Source: an uncultured Oscillospiraceae bacterium (GTDB taxonomy: Bacteria; Bacillota; Clostridia; Oscillospirales; Acutalibacteraceae). From it: DNA of 64,000 nt. The first letter of the stretch is position 1. Each line of letters opens with the position of its first letter. A program made the translations under genes and the position numbers. The notes beneath the pieces were generated by a model. That model saw only the letters and a program-made list of their open reading frames with translations, was not told the DNA's origin and did not search any database. The stretch covers positions 31,403-95,402 of the forward strand of contig CAJJNV010000004.1 of the NCBI GenBank assembly GCA_905193225.1, read 5' to 3'. Of the stretch, positions 25,871-34,786 are shown in pieces.

Positions 25871-25950
25871 TTACCTGCTCACATTTAGGCGGTCGCATAT
25901 CTTATGGATTGACTTTAGAACGAGCAAGAGGCTGAATTGAATAACCGTTA

Positions 25951-25984
25951 AAAAAACGCCCTGTTAAAAAACAGGGCGTTTAAA
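25951..25984. terminator. Bidirectional terminator between the GH93-like gene and galK
   Basis: AAACGCCCTGTT (25954-25965) pairs perfectly with AACAGGGCGTTT (25970-25981) around a 4-nt loop, flanked by A and T runs. It separates convergent genes. Confidence 0.92.
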
Positions 25985-25985
25985 C

Positions 25986-27305
25986 TTATTTATTGATAAC
26001 CGCAGAGCCGATCGGCTGCTCCGCGTCGGTTAAAATGCAGCCGCCGACCTTTCTGATGAGTATCCTGCAGCAGCTTCCCGGTGATAAAACCTCGTCCACG
26101 GCTCTTTTAAAACTGTCGAACCTTTCGATCGGAACAAAGGCCTGTACCGTTCCGCCAAACCCGCCGCCGTGAATCCTAACAGCGCCTTCACCGTTTAAGA
26201 GCCTGCGGCAAAGGGCAATGGTAAACTGCGCCGCTTGATTTTTTTCGTCCTTTATCGACCAGATATTTTCAAGACAGCTTTCGGAAGAGCGTCCCGACCG
26301 ATTTACGAGATCGAGAAAAAGATCTTTATCGCCGTTTTTCAGAGCGTTAAATTCCGCTCGTGCCCGCTCGTTTTCATCGAAGAAATGCATTGCGCGAAGT
26401 ACTGCGCGGTCGCCGTATTTTTTCCTCAAAAGGGACAGACGATCATAAAAATCCTTACTTTCGACAAATCTCAGCTTATCTTTGCCGAAATGGGAGGCTA
26501 TCTGCTCCATTTCGTTTCTGATGGCAGCATAATCATCGGTCAGATCGGAATGGCCCGACTGAGTGTTAATAACGCATGGCACAAGACCGAGCTTTGAAAA
26601 ATCAATGCTGATATTTTCGATTTTTGGGGATTGCTCCTTTTTAAAATCCACGAAAACGCACCCGCCCACGCCGCAGCCTATCTGATCCATAAGACCGCAG
26701 GGCTTGCCGAAAAAGGTTTGCTCGGCGTATTTTCCGGCCTTTGCAAGATCGACAGGGGAAATCTCCCCGCCGCAGAAAAGCGCCGAAAAGACGGTGCCCA
26801 CAAGTATTTCAAAGGCGGCCGACGATGAAAGCCCCATTCCCGCGGGTATGCGGGAGGTCATCATTCCGTCGAATCCCGAGATATCATATTTCTTTTCTCT
26901 TAAAGCCGCGGCAACTCCTTTTATAAGAGCATCGGATTTTCCAAACTCACTTTCATCCGGCTCAGCTTTTGAAATATCGCATATTACCGGGGGAAATTGC
27001 TCGGAATAAAGCCTGACCTCTTTTGTACCGTTTGCCTTTACAAAGCAGAGCATATCGAGATCGACGCTTCCGCAAAGAACGCAGCCGTTTTGATGATCGG
27101 TGTGGTTTCCGCCGATCTCGGTACGCCCGGGCGCCGAAAAAAGATAGTCGGGATGCTCTGAAAAATGCTCGAAAAATTCATCCTTCAGCTTTTTGACCCT
27201 TGCGGATGCGGTGGATAAACCGTCCTTACCGTAAAGCTGCGCGAGTGTAAGAGAGGAAACCGAGGGGAAAGCGCGAGATAAAGCGGGTGAAAGGGAAGAT
27301 GACAT
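25986..27305 (-). CDS. galK: Galactokinase
   Basis: A 439-residue GHMP kinase. The galactokinase signature GRTEIGGNHTDHQNG lies near residue 60, followed by the ATP loop IPAGMGLSSSAAFE and the C-terminal GAVRIHGGGFGGTVQAF. It phosphorylates galactose at C1 with ATP to enter the Leloir pathway; no galT or galE lies in the window. The protein carries an N-terminal extension of about 30 residues before the fold, as in several clostridial relatives. The start codon lies 1 nt after the stop of the upstream gene with GGAAGGAAG inside that gene, so translation is coupled. Confidence 0.96.
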   Translation of the reverse strand: MSSSLSPALSRAFPSVSSLTLAQLYGKDGLSTASARVKKLKDEFFEHFSEHPDYLFSAPGRTEIGGNHTDHQNGCVLCGSVDLDMLCFVKANGTKEVRLYSEQFPPVICDISKAEPDESEFGKSDALIKGVAAALREKKYDISGFDGMMTSRIPAGMGLSSSAAFEILVGTVFSALFCGGEISPVDLAKAGKYAEQTFFGKPCGLMDQIGCGVGGCVFVDFKKEQSPKIENISIDFSKLGLVPCVINTQSGHSDLTDDYAAIRNEMEQIASHFGKDKLRFVESKDFYDRLSLLRKKYGDRAVLRAMHFFDENERARAEFNALKNGDKDLFLDLVNRSGRSSESCLENIWSIKDEKNQAAQFTIALCRRLLNGEGAVRIHGGGFGGTVQAFVPIERFDSFKRAVDEVLSPGSCCRILIRKVGGCILTDAEQPIGSAVINK

Positions 27306-27306
27306 T

Positions 27307-29208
27307 TTAAAATCTTCCTTCCAAAAGCTTTATAAACAGACCGCCCTGAACCGAACGATGGCGGAATCCGATCATAGATCCGGTGACTGTGTCGTACCAG
27401 TCGGTCATAGGCACTCTCGACTTGGAAACATTGTATCCTTCCCACATGGGAGCGATAAACTGCTCAAACTCCTCTTTGGTGGGAGAAAGGGTGGCCGTCC
27501 AAACCGTCCAGTCGGATTTTGTGTAGGTGGCGCGGTTATCAAGAGGCATACCGTAGGCATTAAAATGCTTTTTATTGGAGCAGAATTCCGAATAAATCAT
27601 ACTGGGAGCAAAGAGCTTGGTGTCCCAAAGTTTATCCCAGACGATGTTGTATTTCATACTGAAGGTGTCGGGACGATCATATGCCAGGCGGAAGCTTCCG
27701 TCCTCGTTTGCGGCGCGCTTGACAAAGCTTTCGGCCATTTCTTTTGCCGTGTTCATAAGCTTATAGGCTCTCTCGTCGTCGCCCTTTGCAAGGAGAATCT
27801 TGGCATATCCGGCGATACCCATAATGGCCTTGAGTGAGAGGTTGCAGTTGTGTGCAAGGTGTCCGGCAAAGTCGTCGGTACAGAGCTGATTCTCGGGATC
27901 TTTGCCGAATTTGATGAGGTATTCGACCCATTTGTCGAGAATGGAATAATATTTGTCACAAAACTCGGTCGACTGCTCTAAAATGGCGATATTGGCCATC
28001 ATGATGAGCATATTTCCGCATTCCTCAACAGGCATCTGGAAGGACAGGAACTGCTCGTCGGTTTTGCTCTCGGGAACGCCGTACATCTGGCCGTTTACCA
28101 GGGGATAGGTTCCCACATCATGGGGTGCAAAATCAAATTTCCAATCGTCGCTTGCGGAATATTTGAAAATGGGGCGAAGCATACCCTTTAATAGCTCGGG
28201 ATTGTAAAGCAGGAAGAAGGGGGCAGAAGGATAGGTTACATCCACGGTGGCGGCGCAGCCGTTGCTGAAGCATTCCTTTGAAATGAAGATAATCTCGCCG
28301 TTTTCCTCTACGGCCAGCTTGTGTGCGGCGATGGTCTGTCTGAATGCAAGAGAAAGAAGCTCGGCATATTTTTCTCCGCCGGCGTTTTCACCGTCGTCGA
28401 AAACTTTTTCCGAAAGCTCGCGGCACTTTGAAAGCATCTCGTCGCTTTCGGCCTTGGCTTCGCAAATGGCATCTTCGATGGAAATGCCCTTGGTCTTCCA
28501 ATACGCATCCACCGATTTTTCAAAATATTTAAGGCACTTTATATCGTCATAGGCGAAAAGTATGTCATATTCCTTCGATGCATCAAGAGCAAACTCGGTC
28601 GAAACGGAGGTCTTTCCGTCGCTTTCACCGTGCTCATATTTGGCGTCCTTAGGACCGCAAAGGTAAAAATATCCCCATTCGATTCTGAGATCGTCGCCCT
28701 TGCGCTCCAGCATTTTCTGATAAACGCTGCCGATTTTTGCAGCGGTTTGTCCGTCGGGCAGATCAATTGTCTGGGCAAAAACAGGGGTCTCTCCGGCCTT
28801 ATTTATGCAGATTTCTTCCGAAACCGAAAGCTTGACCGAAACGATGTGTGCGCCGCCGTCGTTGGATTCCCAGCTTACCTTCATAAAGGAAACGGGGCGG
28901 GAAAGGCGATAGAGGTCGGCGGGGAAAAGTGTGGAATAAAAGCTGACCTTGAGCACAATTTTTCTGTTTTCAAAAACATAATCGGTCACAAGTGCCGATA
29001 CGTCGCTGTATATCTGCTTTATTTCCTTGTGCTCCGAATGGCCCATAAAGCGGAAGGTTTCGTCGTCGACTGTCACAGTACCCGAAATGGGATTTTCGCT
29101 GTTTGTCCAGTGAACGGTGTTGCTGTCATAAAGATTGTCGGTCTGCGACCACACCGAGAAATAAGGATCAACGGTGATGAGAGGGTATGCAGGCGGTCTT
29201 AATTTCAT
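27307..29208 (-). CDS. Glutaminase-A-like protein (DUF4965/DUF5127/DUF1793 type)
   Basis: A 633-residue protein beginning LRPPAYPLITVDPYFSVWS, the hallmark of the GtaA-like family, with an N-terminal beta-sandwich domain (to about residue 250) and a C-terminal alpha-helical, probably (alpha/alpha)6, domain containing DWKFDFAPHDVGTYPLVNGQ and CNLSLKAIMGIAGYAK. Fungal members are called glutaminases, but bacterial members look like carbohydrate-active enzymes and few have been tested. No signal peptide is present, so it is cytoplasmic. Coupling with galK (1 nt between them) points to use on a galactose-containing oligosaccharide; this is inference. The ATG at 29208 has AGGAG 8 nt upstream. Confidence 0.8.
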   Translation of the reverse strand: MKLRPPAYPLITVDPYFSVWSQTDNLYDSNTVHWTNSENPISGTVTVDDETFRFMGHSEHKEIKQIYSDVSALVTDYVFENRKIVLKVSFYSTLFPADLYRLSRPVSFMKVSWESNDGGAHIVSVKLSVSEEICINKAGETPVFAQTIDLPDGQTAAKIGSVYQKMLERKGDDLRIEWGYFYLCGPKDAKYEHGESDGKTSVSTEFALDASKEYDILFAYDDIKCLKYFEKSVDAYWKTKGISIEDAICEAKAESDEMLSKCRELSEKVFDDGENAGGEKYAELLSLAFRQTIAAHKLAVEENGEIIFISKECFSNGCAATVDVTYPSAPFFLLYNPELLKGMLRPIFKYSASDDWKFDFAPHDVGTYPLVNGQMYGVPESKTDEQFLSFQMPVEECGNMLIMMANIAILEQSTEFCDKYYSILDKWVEYLIKFGKDPENQLCTDDFAGHLAHNCNLSLKAIMGIAGYAKILLAKGDDERAYKLMNTAKEMAESFVKRAANEDGSFRLAYDRPDTFSMKYNIVWDKLWDTKLFAPSMIYSEFCSNKKHFNAYGMPLDNRATYTKSDWTVWTATLSPTKEEFEQFIAPMWEGYNVSKSRVPMTDWYDTVTGSMIGFRHRSVQGGLFIKLLEGRF

Positions 29209-29229
29209 TTTGATCACTCCTGAAAAGTA

Positions 29230-29252
29230 TCAGTCGGCCGATGTCGGCCTGA
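29230..29252 (-). other. Hairpin in the gap before the glutaminase-A-like gene
   Basis: The minus strand reads TCAGGCCGA, CA, TCGGC, CGACTGA; a stem of 5 bp continued by an outer TCAG/CTGA pair. No T-run follows, so it may reduce read-through or protect the message rather than terminate. Confidence 0.4.
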
Positions 29253-29286
29253 TGGGGTATGTTGCTTAAGTTCAAAAAACCGAGAA

Positions 29287-31227
29287 TTATTTAATTGTTT
29301 CGCAGGGGAAAATATCGAGTATTTTTACCGCCTTTTGAAGAACAAGAAGTGCATCTTTTGTAGTGATGCTGCCATCTGCGTCTACGTCGGCAATTATTTT
29401 AGTCTGCTCGTCAAATTCCCTTGATCCGACAAAATTCTGAAGAACATACAGCGCGTCGTTTGCTTCGACTGTGCCGCTTTTGTCCACGTCGCCGTATAAA
29501 TAGGTTATTTCTTTTTTGCCGGTAAATTCAATTGAAGAAACATAGAAGTTTACGGGCTCTTGCCCGGTTGCGTTATTCCATACAAAGTTGATTGTATCGA
29601 TTTGCGACAAATCAACTGATTTGTCGGTGCATATAAGTCTGTTAAGATCGAGATTGATTTTCTGCCAATATCCGTATATTTCGTAATTTTTGAGGGTGAA
29701 TCTGTATCCGCCTTCTTTGCCCTTAACGGTTAAATATATGTCAAATGTGTCCTTTCTGCGATCGGTCTGATGATAAGGAATAGAGCAGTTTATGACCAGC
29801 GACAGTTTCTCATACCGGGTTGCATCGACCGTTGAATCAATGTTAAGTGTCATACGACCCGTGCCGCTGCAATTTTCGTTATTCATTGCGATACCGTATC
29901 CGCTTATGCATTTTTCATCGGTCTGCTTTTCAACCGAAAGCTCGGTGCCGTTCGCAGCCGAGAAGCCGGCAAGTGACATACCGTCTGAAAGCAGCAGGCC
30001 GTCCTCGGTCCTGACAGGAATGACGGGTGAATTTGTAAACCTGACCCCGCCGACGGCAAACTCAACGCTCTGACCGTTTGAAACATTAAACCAGGTAAAC
30101 CGCATACGGCGAATGTTGGTCCAATCCCCGCTGTCCACCGCCTTTGCGATGTCGCTTCTGTTAAAGGTCAGCTCATTCCAGCCGTTTTTGATTTTCGAGG
30201 CGGGAATGCTGAGATTGTATCCGTCCTGAGATGAAATATCCGAAATAAAGTTGATCTGAAAGTAATCGTCCTGTCGGTCGGAAAGAGAAGAATAATCCTC
30301 CGAACACCACAAATCAACCTTTACCGTATTGTAAGGAGCGGCTGAAGCGAAGGTTGCTCCGGAATATTTAAGCAGAGCCATAGAACCGACGTGAGCAGAG
30401 TTATCGTTGCAGTGATCGGCATTAGAAATCGAGATTCCCTGTTTAGAATCAAGCTCTTTAACGGTTACGGCCGTTCCGAGTTCTCCCCAGAATCCGTCGG
30501 TTGATGTTCCGTCGGTCAGGTAAAGGTCGCCGTCCTTTTCAACCGGAGCAGCGGTGGAGGTGGAGGAAATAAGGCAGAACCAGTCAACGTGCATTCTCGA
30601 ATTTCCCGAAACATTAAGCTGCTCGGGAGGAAGCCACGCCACGCCTTTACCGGTGTTTCCACTAACGGTAGGTGCCGAATCAAGCACGAGAAAAAGGTTT
30701 TTTGTACGGTCGTATTCTGCTAAAACGATGAAATGACCGTATGCCACATGTGCTATTGCTACATTGCCGTATTCCGAAAGATGGCTTCTGAGTTTTTCAG
30801 AATATATGTCGCTCCATACGTTGGCACTGGGTACGGTAATGTTATATTTTTGGCCGAATTTAGCCTCGAGTCTCGGATAAACAACCGTGCGGTCGGTTCC
30901 GCCGTCGGGTCCCCAGGTTCCGTTGAAACCGTTTATGTCGTGGGCCCAGGTGGCAACCTCGTCGATGGCGGCGCCGACATCGCCTATTTCATCCAAATAG
31001 TTGAAGGCATTAACGGTAGAAAGTATACCGCAGCCTGTTCCGGCAATGCTGCCCTTTCCGTATACCCAGCTTCCCCAGCGGGAATCATACTGGCTGTATG
31101 CTACCGTGTCGGCGCTTGCGGAAAGCCCGAAAGAAGCAGAAAAAAGGCAAAGAACCATACAGAGCACGGTAAATAAGGATGCAATTCTTTTAAATGCGAT
31201 TTTTCTAAATTTGCGGGTTTTTGTCAT
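29287..31227 (-). CDS. Secreted C39-like cysteine peptidase with two beta modules and dockerin
   Basis: A 646-residue exported protein. Residues 1-39 are a signal peptide ending in ALA-type small residues (SASAD). Residues 43-220 form a C39-type papain-like domain: QYDSRWGSW, the presumed nucleophile Cys66 in GTGCGILS, His165 in YGHFIVLAEY and Asp183 in LVLDSAP. Two similar beta-sandwich modules follow (about 235-398 and 410-570), opening LYLTDGTSTDGFW and LLLSDGMSLAGF. Residues 576-646 are a type I dockerin (GDVDKSGTVEANDAL and ADVDADGSITTKDAL). A cell-surface peptidase carried on a scaffoldin is implied. The start codon lies 4 nt after the stop of the helicase-loader gene and its AGGCAGGAA site is inside that gene. 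Confidence 0.83.
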   Translation of the reverse strand: MTKTRKFRKIAFKRIASLFTVLCMVLCLFSASFGLSASADTVAYSQYDSRWGSWVYGKGSIAGTGCGILSTVNAFNYLDEIGDVGAAIDEVATWAHDINGFNGTWGPDGGTDRTVVYPRLEAKFGQKYNITVPSANVWSDIYSEKLRSHLSEYGNVAIAHVAYGHFIVLAEYDRTKNLFLVLDSAPTVSGNTGKGVAWLPPEQLNVSGNSRMHVDWFCLISSTSTAAPVEKDGDLYLTDGTSTDGFWGELGTAVTVKELDSKQGISISNADHCNDNSAHVGSMALLKYSGATFASAAPYNTVKVDLWCSEDYSSLSDRQDDYFQINFISDISSQDGYNLSIPASKIKNGWNELTFNRSDIAKAVDSGDWTNIRRMRFTWFNVSNGQSVEFAVGGVRFTNSPVIPVRTEDGLLLSDGMSLAGFSAANGTELSVEKQTDEKCISGYGIAMNNENCSGTGRMTLNIDSTVDATRYEKLSLVINCSIPYHQTDRRKDTFDIYLTVKGKEGGYRFTLKNYEIYGYWQKINLDLNRLICTDKSVDLSQIDTINFVWNNATGQEPVNFYVSSIEFTGKKEITYLYGDVDKSGTVEANDALYVLQNFVGSREFDEQTKIIADVDADGSITTKDALLVLQKAVKILDIFPCETIK

Positions 31228-31231
31228 GGTA

Positions 31232-32200
31232 TCAGTTCCTGCCTCTCAGGTTTTTAAGCTTTTTCTGTATTCTTATATCTTTTCCGCAAAATTGCTCCCA
31301 TTTAAAGCAACCCACAATGCGGGAAAAAATTCTTTCGCCGTATCGTTTTTCAAATTCGTCCATACTCAGGTTGGTACTGATTATTGTGGGAAGAGAGGCG
31401 GTAATGCGGCTGTTTATTATATTGTAAAGGGCTGAGGAGGTAAACTGAGTGGAAAATTCCGCTCCGAGATCGTCCAACACGCAAAGATCGCAGGAAATGA
31501 GATTTTCGGCCGTGTTGTTGTCGCTGCGTCCAAAGCTGTCCTTTTCGATGGAATAAAGAAAGTTCTGAGCCGAGTTATACATGACGCTCAATCCCTTTTC
31601 AACCGCCTGTTTAACGATTGAGAGGGAAAGATAGGTCTTGCCCAGTCCCGTTCCGCCGGAAAAAATCAGATTTCCGCTGTTTGGAAGAGAATTTGAAAAC
31701 TCCTTGCAGGCCGAAAGTATCTTTTCCATTTTCTTTTTATCCTCATTCTCGTAAAAATCGAGAGAAAATCCTTCAAAGCCGAAATGCTCAAGAGGAATAC
31801 TGCTGCAAAATTCCGAGTATTTCATATTTTTGCGGAGCCTTTTAAGACAACCGCATTCCTCACCGTTTTCCTTAAGGCCTTGGTCGTTGCATTCCTTGCA
31901 GAAATACTCGGGATATATGTATTTCTTGCCATAACCGAGGCTTTCTGCAATTTCCGATTCGTTTTTAAGGCAGGCTTTAAGCTCATTCCTTAGTTTTTCA
32001 ATTTTTTGATCATCAGCCCTTGCAATGACCGCCTTTATTAGATCGGCCGAAAGAGCACGGTAATTTTCTTCGTTTTCCTTGAAATCGGCCGAAGCGGCAG
32101 AAAGTTCTTCGCGATGGGCTTTTGCGGTGTTTTCGGCCTGTTCCTGCCTTCTGCGAAGTTCTTTTTTTGCGTTTTGATTTATGCTGTTGAAATCGGTCAT
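31232..32200 (-). CDS. DnaC/DnaI-type replicative helicase loader
   Basis: A 322-residue AAA+ protein. A helical N-terminus is followed by a zinc-binding cluster (Cys101, Cys104, Cys116, Cys118), the Walker A loop GGTGLGKT (182-189) and Walker B LCVLDDLGAE, then sensor 1 TIISTN. It loads the DnaB-type helicase at the origin together with DnaD. It overlaps the DnaD-like gene by 4 nt (ATGA) and uses the AGGACG site inside that gene, so the two are coupled. The zinc cluster is characteristic of Firmicutes DnaI-like loaders. Confidence 0.94.
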   Translation of the reverse strand: MTDFNSINQNAKKELRRRQEQAENTAKAHREELSAASADFKENEENYRALSADLIKAVIARADDQKIEKLRNELKACLKNESEIAESLGYGKKYIYPEYFCKECNDQGLKENGEECGCLKRLRKNMKYSEFCSSIPLEHFGFEGFSLDFYENEDKKKMEKILSACKEFSNSLPNSGNLIFSGGTGLGKTYLSLSIVKQAVEKGLSVMYNSAQNFLYSIEKDSFGRSDNNTAENLISCDLCVLDDLGAEFSTQFTSSALYNIINSRITASLPTIISTNLSMDEFEKRYGERIFSRIVGCFKWEQFCGKDIRIQKKLKNLRGRN

Positions 32201-33324
32201 GTGTCGTCCTCATCTTGCGAGGCAAGCAACTGCTTAACCTCATCCATATCATATGATTTAGTATTTTTTTTCTGATTCTTTGCCTTGACGGCGGTCGTTT
32301 TACCGGCCTTTTCGGGAATGTCCTCGGGCTTTGTAATTCCTCCATCGTGCCAGGAGGCAAGAATCTTGTTCATATAGCTTAGGCTCATTTTGCCGGTGTT
32401 GTCGGCACATATGTCGTAGGCTGCCTTGATCATTTTCATACTGAAACGCCATTCCCTCAGCCATCTTGTGGCATAGGTCTGCTCATTTTTTGAGGGAACT
32501 GGGCGATCGATTCCGAAGGCTGAGGAGATTTTTCTCCATTCCTGACGGCTTTTCTCAAGTTCGATAATATGATTTTCGGCCTTCGCAACGGTATCAATAC
32601 CTTCTTTAAGCCACGAAAGGGCGGTCGCTTCTATGTATCTGATGTTGTTTTTGCCTATGGCCGATGTGTATTCGAGAAGCATTATTATGACTTCGCAGCT
32701 CATTCCTTCGCCGTCGTGCAGCCACACAAGACCGGTCATTTCGGCATTTGAAAGGGTACGTCCAAGCTTTTTCTGACCTTCGTTGAGAAGAAATGCTATT
32801 TCGTCCGATTCGGCCGCTCTTTTGGCAATTTCATATCTCGAAATCTTTTTTGCTGCAGGCCTTTCGATTTTTTCCTTTTGCCAGGCATTCTTTATGCCGC
32901 TTTGCTGTTTGCCGGCTTCCGAAGCCTTTGACGTTTTGCCTCCTTTTGAAAAGGCAGGGGAAAAGACTCCATCCTCGTCAGGCGCACCGTCTGCTTTTTG
33001 TAAATCGGCTTTTTGAGAGAAAAGAGGTAGGTCCTCATTTTCCGGCATTTTTGATTTTTTTGCAGCATCAAAAGAAGACCGAGCATCGGTGTCCGAAACA
33101 AGGCCGTTTACTATCCAGTATTGCATAGCGTCGGCAATGTCGGTTTTGCTCAGTCCCGTGTCAGCCGAGATGTCCTTAGTATCTTCGCATATTCCTCCAC
33201 GGCAAAAAAGCCAGAGCAACACCTTGAGTTGAGCCGCTCCGGCAAGTTTGATATGCTTTTTCACAACACTCTTCGGAAAGGCAAAAACATCCGAATAAGC
33301 GGAAGGATCTATCTTGTAACCCAT
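32197..33324 (-). CDS. DnaD-domain replication initiation protein
   Basis: A 375-residue protein with an N-terminal winged-helix domain (LKVLLWLFCRGGICEDTKDI, then LSKTDIADAMQYWI) and a C-terminal DnaD/DnaB-like domain (EMTGLVWLHDGEGMSCEVII, then YIEATALSWLKEGI and a second copy around RWLREWRFSMKMIKAAYDIC). The linker between them is polar and variable. DnaD-type proteins open origin DNA and recruit the loader encoded next. It lies 12 nt after the XRE regulator. Confidence 0.92.
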   Translation of the reverse strand: MGYKIDPSAYSDVFAFPKSVVKKHIKLAGAAQLKVLLWLFCRGGICEDTKDISADTGLSKTDIADAMQYWIVNGLVSDTDARSSFDAAKKSKMPENEDLPLFSQKADLQKADGAPDEDGVFSPAFSKGGKTSKASEAGKQQSGIKNAWQKEKIERPAAKKISRYEIAKRAAESDEIAFLLNEGQKKLGRTLSNAEMTGLVWLHDGEGMSCEVIIMLLEYTSAIGKNNIRYIEATALSWLKEGIDTVAKAENHIIELEKSRQEWRKISSAFGIDRPVPSKNEQTYATRWLREWRFSMKMIKAAYDICADNTGKMSLSYMNKILASWHDGGITKPEDIPEKAGKTTAVKAKNQKKNTKSYDMDEVKQLLASQDEDDT

Positions 33325-33336
33325 TTGTTGTCCCTT

Positions 33337-33729
33337 TTATTCGATATTGCTGTACTGTCTTTCTTTAAGGGCTTCGGCTTTTTTAATAAGCTCGATTTTG
33401 TTTCCGTCATCAAGTTGTCTGAACAGAAGAAGAAGATCTTTTTCTTCTCTGTCAAGAGTGGCCGAGCTGAGCGGCCTTTCGCCGGAGTAGTATCCGGGGT
33501 TATAAGTAGTTGAACTCAGGTGGTCGGAGCCTTTTTCGGTGTCGAGCAGGTCAAAGATCGCAACGTTAAAAAGTTTTGCGATGTTTGAAAGCATATTGAT
33601 GCTCGGTATGGTCTTTCCAAGCTCATAGTAGGAATAGGTCGAACGATCTATTCCGAGAGCGGCGGAGACCTGCGTTTGCGTAAAGTTATTCTTTGCGCGA
33701 TAGTACTTTAATTTCTCATTGATTGCCAT
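33337..33729 (-). CDS. XRE-family helix-turn-helix regulator
   Basis: A 130-residue protein. Residues 1-60 are a Cro/C1-type HTH (LKYYRAKNNFTQTQVSAAL, then DRSTYSYYELGKTIPSINML). The C-terminal part has a short linker and a helix with LLLLFRQLDDGNKIELIKKA that may mediate dimerisation. It heads the minus-strand replication-loader transcript, with the DnaD-like gene 12 nt downstream, so it may regulate that transcript or itself. The GGTGAG site lies 4 nt before the ATG. Its target is not shown by sequence. Confidence 0.85.
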   Translation of the reverse strand: MAINEKLKYYRAKNNFTQTQVSAALGIDRSTYSYYELGKTIPSINMLSNIAKLFNVAIFDLLDTEKGSDHLSSTTYNPGYYSGERPLSSATLDREEKDLLLLFRQLDDGNKIELIKKAEALKERQYSNIE

Positions 33730-33751
33730 AAGCTCACCGTCCTACCGTACT

Positions 33752-33780
33752 ATTATAAACGCCAAACCCGCCGATGTCAA
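33752..33780 (-). promoter_or_regulatory. Consensus sigma-A promoter of the XRE-dnaD-dnaC transcript
   Basis: On the minus strand TTGACA (33780-33775) and TATAAT (33757-33752) are exactly 17 nt apart, a perfect match to consensus. Transcription would begin near 33745, leaving a leader of about 16 nt. A direct repeat ACGGT-agg-ACGGT lies at the expected start and could be an operator. Confidence 0.85.
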
Positions 33781-33974
33781 ACTAAAAAAACACAAAAACA
33801 AAAAAATAAATGAATATTTGATGATTTTTTGTCGAAAATTTTGTTTTTATGTTTGTTTTTCGGCAATAAAATCCTTGAAAATACTTACGTTTAAGACAAA
33901 ACAAATGAATTTTCCCATTCCAGTTTTTTTTGAAAAAAATTTTTAAATAAAATATATAAATGGTAAAAAAACAC
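33781..33974. other. AT-rich spacer between divergent transcripts
   Basis: This stretch is strikingly A/T-rich, with long A and T runs, unlike the surrounding sequence. I see no gene. It contains the upstream regions of the two divergent promoters and might act as an UP element or bent DNA. Confidence 0.6.
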
Positions 33975-34003
33975 TTGAAAAAAGAGTTTTCTTGTGATAG
34001 AAT
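33975..34003 (+). promoter_or_regulatory. Sigma-A promoter of rplS and leader
   Basis: TTGAAA (33975-33980) and TAGAAT (33998-34003) are 17 nt apart. The leader is about 130 nt and holds a hairpin CCGC/GCGG (34022-34037). Ribosomal protein L19 genes of Firmicutes often have an autoregulatory leader; this one may be such an element, but I could not match its conserved core. Confidence 0.7.
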
Positions 34004-34140
34004 ATGAAAGCATTCATTTTTCCGCCGTGTCCTGCGGCGAGATTTAGTGTGCAAACATTAAAAAGAACGGTCCAATGCCTCGTGCGAAATTCGCTATACA
34101 AAAAGGTAAGAACGCTCGAAAATAACAGGAGGAAATTAAA

Positions 34141-34485
34141 ATGGACGCACTCAAAAAATTGACAGAGGGACAGCTTAAAGCAGAAGCCCCCGAGATTGTT
34201 ATCGGTAACACCGTTAAGGTGCACGTTAACATCAAGGAAGGCGACAGAGAGAGAATTCAGGTATTTGAGGGAACCATCATTGCCAAAAACGGCTCGGGCA
34301 TTGCCGAGACCTTTACCGTCCGCCGCGTTTCTTACGGCGTAGGCGTGGAGAGAGTTTTCCCCGTACATTCTCCAAATGTTGTTAAGGTAGAGACTACCCG
34401 CAACGGTCGTGTCCGCCGCAGCAAGCTTTATTATCTGCGTGATCGCGTCGGTAAGGCGGCAAAGGTAAAAGAGCAGGTAAGATAA
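34141..34485 (+). CDS. rplS: 50S ribosomal protein L19
   Basis: A 114-residue protein of standard length. The conserved stretches GNTVKVHVNIKEGDRERIQ, FEGTIIAKNGSGIAETFTVR, GVGVERVFPVHSP and RRSKLYYLRDRVGKAA are present. L19 sits at the 30S-50S interface. An AGGAGG site precedes the ATG. The gene is separated from lepB by a terminator, so it is likely monocistronic. Confidence 0.98.
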   Translation: MDALKKLTEGQLKAEAPEIVIGNTVKVHVNIKEGDRERIQVFEGTIIAKNGSGIAETFTVRRVSYGVGVERVFPVHSPNVVKVETTRNGRVRRSKLYYLRDRVGKAAKVKEQVR

Positions 34486-34520
34486 GCTTTTTGTCCTTTC
34501 TACGCCAACTGCTTTGTCAA

Positions 34521-34569
34521 AAAACCTGCGTTGATGCCTTTTTGCACCTCGCAGGTTTTCTTCGTTTTT
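34521..34569 (+). terminator. Terminator after rplS
   Basis: AAAACCTGCG (34521-34530) and CGCAGGTTTT (34550-34559) form a 10-bp stem followed by CTTCGTTTTT. Downstream to 34786 I see only the lepB upstream region, including a TG-extended TATAAT (34636-34641) and another TATAAT (34685-34690), either of which could be its -10 box. Confidence 0.85.
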
Positions 34570-34786
34570 GCAGCTTTATCACCGGACAGATCGACTGATG
34601 CACGGATTATACAACAATATAACATATGCTTATGTTATAATGCAATACTTGTGTTAATATGCAAGTGTGTATGTGCGTAACGTGTATAATACCGACGGCA
34701 TTAGGCCAAGTGCTTTTTGGCAGATGCGGTCTGATAAAGCTTTTCCCGCAGCATACTTACACAACTTACTTAAAGGACGGATATAT

